From positions 1 to 14,020 of the forward strand of contig DATBFY010000583.1 in assembly GCA_036558265.1 (NCBI GenBank): 14,020 bases of DNA, in the 5' to 3' direction. Both the position numbers and the translations under genes were made by a program. Below the pieces are notes generated by a model that saw only the letters and a list, made by a program, of their open reading frames with translations, made no database searches and was not told where the DNA came from. This document shows positions 1 through 7,100 of this stretch, in pieces (position 1 is the stretch's first letter; every line of letters begins with the position of its first letter). This DNA is from RYN-433 sp036558265. GTDB taxonomy: Bacteria > Planctomycetota > Phycisphaerae > Tepidisphaerales > Tepidisphaeraceae.

Positions 1-1005
1 GTAGCCGTTGCGCGCGGGATCGGGCCGGTAATAATCCTGCACCATCACGTGCCCCATCTGCATCCCCTTGTACGCGTTGATCGGATCGTCGAACGTGCCG
101 AACACCTGCCAGGTCGGATGGCTCATCAGCGCCCGCCCGACCTTCCCGCTGGAATTCGCAAGGCCCTGCGGAAACGCGTTGCACGCCGAGAGCAGCAACA
201 ACCGCGGTGTCTCGATCGCGTGCGCCGCCAGGATGACCAGCCGGGCATCGACCCGATGCTCCCTGTTCTCGCGATCGAGGTACTCAACGCCCGTCACCCG
301 CCCAAGCGCTGCATCGTATCGCACGCGATGCACGAACGCCTCGCTGATCACGCGCACGCCGCTCCGCTCCGCCGGCTCGAGATAAACCTGCGACGCCGTC
401 GCCTTCGCCCCCGTCGGACACCCCGACCCGCACCACCCGCAATACACGCACGCCGGTCGGCCGTCGTAATCGTGCGAATTGATCGCCACCGGCGGCGCGA
501 ACGGATGCGCCCCCATCTCCCGCGCCCCGCGCGCCAGCACCTGCGCGTGCCAGTTCATCCGGTGCGGCGGCATCGGCAGCTCGTACGGCTCGGGCGCGAA
601 CGGCCCGCACTCCCCCGCCACGCCGAACTCGCGCTCGATCCGCTGATAGTGTGTCCGCAGGTCGTCATACCCGATCGGCCAATCCGCCCCCACGCCCTCG
701 CTCGACCGCGTCCGAAAATCCGCCGGATGAAACCGCGGCATCACGCCCAGCCACGTCAGCGTCCCCCCGCCGACGCCCACCCCCGTCTTGGGCACCACCG
801 CGTGCCCGCCGGTGTGGACGCGCGGCTGGGTCCACATGATCTTCGCGGCGTTGGCCTCGCTGTTGGCCAGGTCCGTCGCCGGATCGAACCGCCTGCCCGC
901 CTCGACGACCACCACGGACATGCCACGTTGCGCCAGCTTATGGGCGACGAGGCTGCCGCACGCGCCCGCGCCGACGATCACCGCGTCTGTTGACTCGACG
1001 AACAT
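1..1005 (-). CDS. GMC-family FAD-dependent oxidoreductase (partial, C-terminus beyond window)
   Basis: The frame opens at ATG 1005 and stays open to base 1, giving 335 residues with no stop, so the C-terminal part (including the GMC His/Asn catalytic region) lies outside the window. Residues 7-29 form the dinucleotide-binding fold (VIVGAGACGS), with the FAD-ribose acidic residue in VVVVEAG near 33-37. VGGGTLTW at 78-85 is a GMC flavin-contact motif. Residues 186-197 (CVYCGWCGSGCP) hold four cysteines, C186, C189, C192 and C196, as in the hinge of gluconate- and glucose-dehydrogenase-like GMC proteins, some of which carry an Fe-S cluster. No signal peptide is visible. A GAGGA ribosome site (plus-strand 1010-1014) lies four bases before the ATG. 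The protein probably oxidises an alcohol or sugar and passes electrons on; the substrate is unknown. It is transcribed divergently from the kinase gene. Confidence 0.9.
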   Translation of the reverse strand, partial: MFVESTDAVIVGAGACGSLVAHKLAQRGMSVVVVEAGRRFDPATDLANSEANAAKIMWTQPRVHTGGHAVVPKTGVGVGGGTLTWLGVMPRFHPADFRTRSSEGVGADWPIGYDDLRTHYQRIEREFGVAGECGPFAPEPYELPMPPHRMNWHAQVLARGAREMGAHPFAPPVAINSHDYDGRPACVYCGWCGSGCPTGAKATASQVYLEPAERSGVRVISEAFVHRVRYDAALGRVTGVEYLDRENREHRVDARLVILAAHAIETPRLLLLSACNAFPQGLANSSGKVGRALMSHPTWQVFGTFDDPINAYKGMQMGHVMVQDYYRPDPARNGY

Positions 1006-1027
1006 GCGATCCTCGGCGGGCAAGCTT

Positions 1028-1039
1028 ATCCGCGCGGAT
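1028..1039. repeat. 12-bp perfect palindrome in the divergent intergenic region
   Basis: ATCCGCGCGGAT reads the same on both strands. It sits between the divergently transcribed GMC oxidoreductase and kinase genes, about 20 bp upstream of the proposed kinase -35 box. The position would suit a shared operator. A GC-rich palindrome of this length can also arise by chance, and no regulator is identified. Confidence 0.3.
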
Positions 1040-1059
1040 CCGTAGTTTCATGCCATTTC

Positions 1060-1088
1060 TTGAAGCGTGCGCCTCACCTTACTATCCT
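1060..1088 (+). promoter_or_regulatory. candidate sigma70-like promoter for the kinase gene
   Basis: TTGAAG (1060-1065) and TATCCT (1083-1088) are separated by exactly 17 bp, and each box matches consensus at 4 of 6 positions. Transcription would begin near 1095, shortly before both possible starts of the kinase (1107 and 1128). This local stretch is AT-richer than its surroundings. The call rests on pattern only. Confidence 0.4.
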
Positions 1089-1106
1089 TTATGGCTTCGA
1101 TGATTC

Positions 1107-3242
1107 ATGCGCTCTCCTGGGTACCGGATGTCAACGTGCCCGACTCATGATCAGTTGTCCAGGCTGGCGCTGGGGACGCTGCCGCCCGGCGAGGTCGACC
1201 GGGTGGCCTCCCACATCGATCGATGTGCCGCGTGCGAATCGGAGATGGAGCGGCTTGATGCGGGGGGCGGGGACGCGCTGCTCACGCATCTTCGCTCCAG
1301 CGGCGCGGCATCGTCGTTGTCCGAAGACCAATCGCCGACCGCGGTCGGGCCGGGCACCGTGCTGGGGGATTATCTGATCGAAGGTCTAATCGGCGCCGGC
1401 GGGATGGGACAGGTCTTTCGCGCCAGCCATCGCCGGATGAAACGCGACGTGGCGCTCAAGGTCCTCTCGCCGGGCATGCTCCGGTCGGTCGAGGCCATCC
1501 GGCGGTTCCACCGCGAGGTCGAAGTCGCCGCCAGACTGGTTCATCCCAACATCGCCATGGCATACGACGCCGGCGAGCACCTGGGAACGCATTACCTGAT
1601 CCTGGAATACATCAACGGTCCGGACCTGGCGAGCCTTGTGAAGGAGCGCGGCCCACAGCCGGTTGCGCGCGCGGTGGATCTGGCGCTTCAGGCGGCGCGG
1701 GGTCTGGCCCACGCGCATCGCCAGGGGATCGTGCACCGCGACATCAAGCCGGCCAACCTGATGCTCGACGGCCGCGGAAATGTGAAGATCCTCGACCTCG
1801 GTTTGTCGCGCCTGCAGCAGTCCGATGCCGCGCCCGGGTCGGCAGGCCCGGCGGGATCGGGGCAGGATTCGGGCTCGGCCGACGACGCCTCAAATCCAGC
1901 GCTGACGCTGGCGCCCGGCTCGGCGCGCCGCGGGAGCATTCTCGGCACGGTCGGCTATCTCGCGCCCGAGCAGGCCGAGCATCCCGAAGCCGCCGACGCG
2001 CGCGCGGACGTGTACGCCCTGGGTTGCACGCTGTATTTCCTCCTGACGGGGCACAATCCGCTGGTGCTCGAATCGGTCGCCCGGACGCTGGCGGCACACC
2101 GCACACAGCCCGTGCCGCCGCTCGCGCGATATGGCGTTCGCGTCCCGCGGCGACTCGAGGCGGTCGTCCGCCGCATGATGGCAAAGCGCCCGGCCGACCG
2201 CTTCGAATCAATGGAGGACGTCGTGGCGGCACTCGAGCGGTTCACGCCCGCGGCGCGGCGGCAACGCATCCGCCTGGCGCTCGGTGGCGCCATCGCGCTG
2301 CTACTGCTGGCCGTCCTGATCGGTTACCCCGCCTACACGCGTAAGTTCTCATCCCGCGGCGCCGGCGGCCCACCGCATCCGGCGACCGCCACGCGCCCCG
2401 CTCCCGAAGCCGGCCAGGTGCCCATGGATGCCGCGACCGCCCGCCGTCTCCAGGCGCAATGGGCGCAGTGTCTGGGCGTGCCCGCGGAAACGGCCAATTC
2501 ACTGGGAATGCGGCTCGCGCTGATCCCGCCGGGCGAATTCTCCCTGAGCATCCGCCAGCGAATCCGGCTCACCAAACCCTTCTACATCGCGGCCTGCGAG
2601 GTGACCGTCCGCCAGTTCCGCCGGTTCGCGACCGCCACCGGGTACCGCACCCGCGCCGAGCGTGAGGGCGCGATCGTGGCCGGACGGGACGGCGTCCAGA
2701 CCAACGTGAACTGGCAACACCCCGAGTTCCCACAAACCGACGATGACCCGGTGGTGCAGATGTCCTATGAAGACGCGGCGGCGTTCTGCGAGTGGCTCAC
2801 CCGACAGGAAAACCAGCCCTATCGCCTGCCCACCGAAGCGCAATGGGAATGGGCGGCGCGGGCCGGGACCGCCGCCGACGAGTACTGGGACTACAAGGCC
2901 CAATCCGCAGCCGCCTACGCCTGGGTGGCGGAGAACTCGGGCGGTCACACGCATCCGGTCGGGCTGCTCAAGCCCAACGCGTGGGGTCTGTTCGACATGC
3001 ACGGCAATGCCGCCGAGTGGTGCAGCGACTATTACGCCGAATGGCCCGCCCGCGTCAACGTCGAGGACGACGTGCGGGAAGTGCTGGTGGATCCGAGCGG
3101 CCCGAGCTTCGGCCGCACGCGCACCCTCCGCGGCAGCGCCTACCGCTCGCCGCAGTCGTCCACCGGTGTGCAGGCGCGCGGCCACTTCGACCGCAGCTAC
3201 TCCGGCTTCGGGTTTCGCATCGTCCGCGGCGTTGCAAAATGA
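1107..3242 (+). CDS. membrane Ser/Thr protein kinase with N-terminal zinc-finger motif and C-terminal FGE/SUMF1-like domain
   Basis: A 711-residue multidomain protein. Residues 9-50 resemble an anti-sigma zinc-binding domain, with H36-x3-C40-x2-C43 and C11 or H14 as possible fourth ligand. Residues 87-380 are a Hanks-type kinase: glycine loop G96-A-G-G-M-G101, catalytic K118, conserved E137, HRDIKPAN at 210-217 with D212 and N217, metal-binding D230 (DLG instead of DFG), APE at 286-288 and D301. All catalytic residues are present, so it should be active. The activation segment carries a long Gly/Ala/Ser-rich insert (about 237-275). A single membrane segment lies at about 389-408, followed by a Pro/Ala linker. 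Residues 463-709 are an FGE-sulfatase (SUMF1) fold, with motifs such as RLPTEAQWEWAAR, DMHGNAAEWC and GFGFRIVRG. The paired catalytic cysteines of true FGE are absent, so the domain is more likely a sensor or binding module facing the periplasm. The start is uncertain: ATG 1107 gives the longest form, ATG 1128 (MSTCP) is an alternative, and neither has a clear ribosome site. Confidence 0.92.
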   Translation: MRSPGYRMSTCPTHDQLSRLALGTLPPGEVDRVASHIDRCAACESEMERLDAGGGDALLTHLRSSGAASSLSEDQSPTAVGPGTVLGDYLIEGLIGAGGMGQVFRASHRRMKRDVALKVLSPGMLRSVEAIRRFHREVEVAARLVHPNIAMAYDAGEHLGTHYLILEYINGPDLASLVKERGPQPVARAVDLALQAARGLAHAHRQGIVHRDIKPANLMLDGRGNVKILDLGLSRLQQSDAAPGSAGPAGSGQDSGSADDASNPALTLAPGSARRGSILGTVGYLAPEQAEHPEAADARADVYALGCTLYFLLTGHNPLVLESVARTLAAHRTQPVPPLARYGVRVPRRLEAVVRRMMAKRPADRFESMEDVVAALERFTPAARRQRIRLALGGAIALLLLAVLIGYPAYTRKFSSRGAGGPPHPATATRPAPEAGQVPMDAATARRLQAQWAQCLGVPAETANSLGMRLALIPPGEFSLSIRQRIRLTKPFYIAACEVTVRQFRRFATATGYRTRAEREGAIVAGRDGVQTNVNWQHPEFPQTDDDPVVQMSYEDAAAFCEWLTRQENQPYRLPTEAQWEWAARAGTAADEYWDYKAQSAAAYAWVAENSGGHTHPVGLLKPNAWGLFDMHGNAAEWCSDYYAEWPARVNVEDDVREVLVDPSGPSFGRTRTLRGSAYRSPQSSTGVQARGHFDRSYSGFGFRIVRGVAK

Positions 3243-3252
3243 TTCTGCAAAT

Positions 3253-3274
3253 AGGCGGGCCGCGCCTCTTTTTC
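3253..3274 (+). terminator. probable intrinsic terminator after the kinase gene
   Basis: Eleven bases after the kinase stop, AGGCG (3253-3257) pairs with CGCCT (3263-3267) around a 5-base loop, and a T-rich tail follows (five T at 3269-3273). The stem is short but GC-rich. If it works, kinase and sigma factor are separate transcripts rather than one operon. Confidence 0.55.
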
Positions 3275-3361
3275 TAGACGCCCCCTGCAGCGCCTGCTAA
3301 TCTTCTGCTGACGCAGGTACGGCGGACGCGCGGGCGGTATTTCAAGTGACGGGAACGCGAC

Positions 3362-4072
3362 GTGGGCAGCGCAGAGGGACGTGATCAAGCTTCGCCGGGG
3401 AGTGGCGCGGCCAACGTCTCGATGGGCGGCGTCGGCTCCGCCAACCCACCGGGTTCATACAACGTCACCTCCGTGAGCCTGCTCCAACACGCGCGCGCCG
3501 GCGACCAGGCCGCCTGGGGACAGGTATTCCGCCTCTACACGCCCCTGGTCTGCTATTGGTGCCGCAAGCGCGGCATACGCGGGGCGGACGTCGATGACAT
3601 CCTCCAGGAAGTCTTCCAGACCGCGGCCGCCGCGCTGGGAGACTTTCGTCGCGACCGACCGGGCGACACCTTTCGCGGATGGCTCCACGGCATCACGCGC
3701 CACAAGGTGCTCGCCTTTCAGCGCCGCCGCGGCTCGCAACCTCTGGCGGAGGGCGGATCGGACATGGACCGCCGCCTCGAACAATGGCCCGATTCCCAGG
3801 CCCCAATGGGCGCGCAGGATTCGACCGGCGCCGGCGACGCCGACGAGCAGGACGACCCCCAGCTCCTCCACGACCTCTTTCGCAGCGTCGTGCAAATGGT
3901 GCGAACGGAATTCGAGGAACGCACCTGGATTGCCTTCTGGCGAACCGTCATCGACGGCCAGCGCCCGGTTGACGTGGCGGCGGAACTCTCCATCAGCCCG
4001 GCCGCCGTGCGCATGGCCAAGTGCCGGGTGGTGCGCCGCGTCCGCGAACAATTGGGTGACCGCGTCGATTGA
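3362..4072 (+). CDS. ECF-type sigma-70 family RNA polymerase sigma factor
   Basis: A 236-residue protein with sigma region 2 at about 37-123, including the DVDDILQEVFQ helix (77-87) and the FRGWLHGITRHK segment (104-115). An acidic, Gly/Ala-rich linker spans about 126-167. Sigma region 4 at about 168-232 carries the helix-turn-helix VDVAAELSISPAAVRMAK. The wording of region 2 matches the large planctomycete group of ECF factors that often sit near Ser/Thr kinases. The GTG start at 3362 has only a weak GGGAA upstream. ATG 3422, which would remove a low-complexity 20-residue leader, is an alternative start. The protein should redirect RNA polymerase to a small regulon. No separate anti-sigma gene is present; the only zinc-motif candidate is the N-terminus of the upstream kinase. 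The gene for the giant secreted protein begins 108 bp downstream on the same strand. Confidence 0.9.
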   Translation: MGSAEGRDQASPGSGAANVSMGGVGSANPPGSYNVTSVSLLQHARAGDQAAWGQVFRLYTPLVCYWCRKRGIRGADVDDILQEVFQTAAAALGDFRRDRPGDTFRGWLHGITRHKVLAFQRRRGSQPLAEGGSDMDRRLEQWPDSQAPMGAQDSTGAGDADEQDDPQLLHDLFRSVVQMVRTEFEERTWIAFWRTVIDGQRPVDVAAELSISPAAVRMAKCRVVRRVREQLGDRVD

Positions 4073-4133
4073 CGTGCGGTCCATAAGTCCTTCACGGATC
4101 TGCCTTAACACCTCAGCAAGCCGCCCGTGTTGC

Positions 4134-4157
4134 GCCCGCGCACTAAGTGGAGCGGGC
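4134..4157 (+). promoter_or_regulatory. stem-loop in the leader of the giant secreted-protein gene
   Basis: GCCCGC (4134-4139) pairs with GCGGGC (4152-4157). The enclosed bases contain a further CAC/GTG pairing around TAA. The hairpin ends 12 bases before the GGAGG ribosome site (4170-4174) of the next gene. It could be a leader structure or a weak terminator-like element; no T-run follows it. Confidence 0.3.
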
Positions 4158-4180
4158 ACGTCACCTGACGGAGGCGCAAC

Positions 4181-7100
4181 ATGGCTACGCGCAGCATGAG
4201 GGCTTGTTCTGGCGGAACCGACGTTCGATCCCAAGTTAAACGCGCCGCCGCGCTCGCCGCCGCGGCTTTGCTCGCCGCCGGCACCCGTCACACCGCCCGT
4301 GCCGAGATCGTGAGCGGCTGGTCCGGTGGAAACGGCGACTGGACCAGCCCCGGCCTGTGGAGCGACAACGACCCCTTTTTTTCGGGTTATCCCAATAATG
4401 GCAACGGCGGGCAGACGTTCAGCGCGGTCATCAACTCCGGCACCGTCAACCTCAACGCGCCGATCTCGATCAACGCGCTGAACTTCGGCGGCGGCATCAT
4501 CACCGGCGCCAACACCCTGACGCTCGGGCAGCAATCCGACTGGACTGCCGGCAAACTGGGAGGTGGCGGCACCTTCGTCGCCAACGCCGGAATGAACTTC
4601 TCCGGTACATCGCTCAAGCGCCTCCGCGCCAACCTCACGCTCGGCGGCAATTCGGTCTGGTCCGCCGGCGACATCGAACTGAGCCTGGTGTTCACCGGGG
4701 ACGACGAGATCGGGCACTCGGTGCTCACCAACAACGGCACCTTTCGCATCGATACCGACAACGACATGTTCGGCGCGACGGCGGCAGAGGCCACGGTCAT
4801 TAATAACGGCGTCATGATCAAGGAGGTGGGCGCGGGCACCACGGAGATCGACGCCCCGTTCATGAACAGTGGCACGCTCACGGTCAACACCGGCACGGTC
4901 CAGCTTAACTTCGGCGGCACGCAAAGCGGTCACTTCACCGGGGCCGGAACCGTCCGGTTCTCGCGCGGGCACACGTTCAACCCGGGCGCGTCGGTGTCGG
5001 CCGCCAATGCCGTCTTCGACCTGGGCGGTGTCTCGAACGTGAACACGCCCGACTTCTCGCCGGCGACGCTCAACGTGAACAGCGCCGCCGTCAGATTCAA
5101 CCGCTCACCCGCCCTGTCCAACGTCATCCTCAACGGCGGGAGCATCGGCGGCACCGCCAGCGTCAACATCTCGGGCACGCTTACGTGGTCCCTGGGCGAC
5201 ATGACCGACGCGGGCAAGACGCTGCTCGCCGGCGGCGGCAACGCCGCCACGTTCTCCGGAGGTACTAAGCGACTGCTATCCGGAAGACAGCTTCAGAACA
5301 ACACCGTTGCCAAGTGGACCGGCGGGAATTTCAGCAACGACTCCGACACGATCTTCGACAACCCAGGCACGCTCAACATCGAGACCGACGCCTCGTTCAC
5401 CGGCGGGACGTTCAAGAACTCGGGCCTGGTGGTCAAGAGCGGCGGTGCGGGCACGACCAGTTTCAATGCTGCGTTTCACAACGCCGGCACCGTGCGCACG
5501 GATTCGGGCACGCTCTCGTTCAACGGCGACGGCGATCACACGGGCGTTTTCTCCAACGGCGCCGCCTCGGGCACGATCCTGCGCTTCGGCGGCGGCGATA
5601 ACACCATCATGCCGGGTGGGACGATCGATCATCCCCACATCGTCCTCGCCGGCGGATTCTTCAACCTGAACGGCAACTGGGTTTCGTCCCCAGCACAGCA
5701 GGTTGATGTCAGCGGTGCGATTTTCAACTTCAACGGCGTGGGCAAACTCTCGCCCGGTACGCTCAACGTCTCCGCCGGCACCGTTACCCTCTCCAACGGT
5801 GGCAATCATCAGCCCGGGACGCTTAACTTCTCGGGCGGCAACATCCAGGGGGGTGACAACCTGAACGTGGGGACCGTGTTGAACTGGAGCGGCGGCGCGA
5901 TCTTCGGCAGCGGGCAGGTGACTGCTCCCGCGCTCGGCATCACCGGAAACGCGCCCAAGATGCTGGGGGGGACGCGGCAATTTATCAACAATTCCTCCTC
6001 CGCGACCTGGGATGGCGATGGCAACATCCAGGCCGGCGATAACTCGGTCTTCACCAACCCGATCACCGCCCGCCTCAACCTCCTGAGCGACGCGGATTAC
6101 CTGGGCGGCACGTTCAACAACGCCGGGCAGGTCAACAAGTCCGGCGGCACGGGCACGTCGTCCCTCACCGGCGCGTTCAACAATTCCGGCACGGTGAACG
6201 TGCTCAGCGGCACGCTCAGCCTGGACGGCACCGGCAACCAGACCGGCACGTTCAACGGAACCGCGGGCGCCTCCTCCACCCTGGGACTGGGCGGCAACAT
6301 CACGTTCGCCGCCAACTCCCACATCCTGGGGCCCAACATCCTGGTAACCGCCGGCACGACCGACGTCGCCGGCCAGTACGCCCTTCCCAGTTCGCGGATC
6401 ACCACGCTCACGGGCGGGACGCTCAGGCTGCACAACGGGCCCCTCCCGCAGTTCGGCCTCGTCCTGAACATCGCCGGCGGCACCCTTGACCTGCAAAGCC
6501 CCGTCGGCGTCCAGGCCAACTACACGGGCACGCGGCTCAACCTCTCATCCGGCGTTTACCAGGGCACCGGTTCGGGCAACTTCGGCGTGCTGAACTTCAC
6601 CGGCGGCGTGTTGCAGGGCAGCGGAACCGTGCGGGCCCTGATTCTGGCGATCAGCTCGGACACTGCCAAGCAGATCGCTGGCAACCGCGAATTGATCAAT
6701 ATCGGCGAGACGTCGTATTGGGACGGCGCGGGCGACATCAACAATGCCTCCACCGCGGCGTTCACCAACGACAACACCTTCGAGATCCGCAACGCCGCCA
6801 CGTTCAACGGCGGGACCTTCAATAACAACTCCGTCTTGTCGAAGAGTTCCGCCGGCACCACGACCATCACCGGCACGTTTGAGAACTCCGGGAGCGTCAC
6901 GATCGGCGCGGGTGAATTGAAGCTCCAGGGCGACAGCACGCAGTCCGGCACGCTCGACGGTGTGGGACGCCTGCGGTTCGCCGGCGGCAATCACACGCTC
7001 ACGCCCACGTCCATCATCACTCCGCAGGATCTGGTGATCGAGTCGGCAACGGTCCAATCCCAGGGGCAATGGGGACCGCGCAACACCACCGTCAATTCCG

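Noticed and set aside
49..993. Long open frame on the plus strand (314 codons)
   Set aside because: It lies antisense to the GMC oxidoreductase, is Arg/Pro/His-rich with no recognisable motif, and results from the high-GC codon pattern of the real gene.
3455..4972. 505-codon minus-strand frame across the sigma factor and the start of the secreted protein
   Set aside because: It spans two well-supported genes on the other strand and has no family signature.
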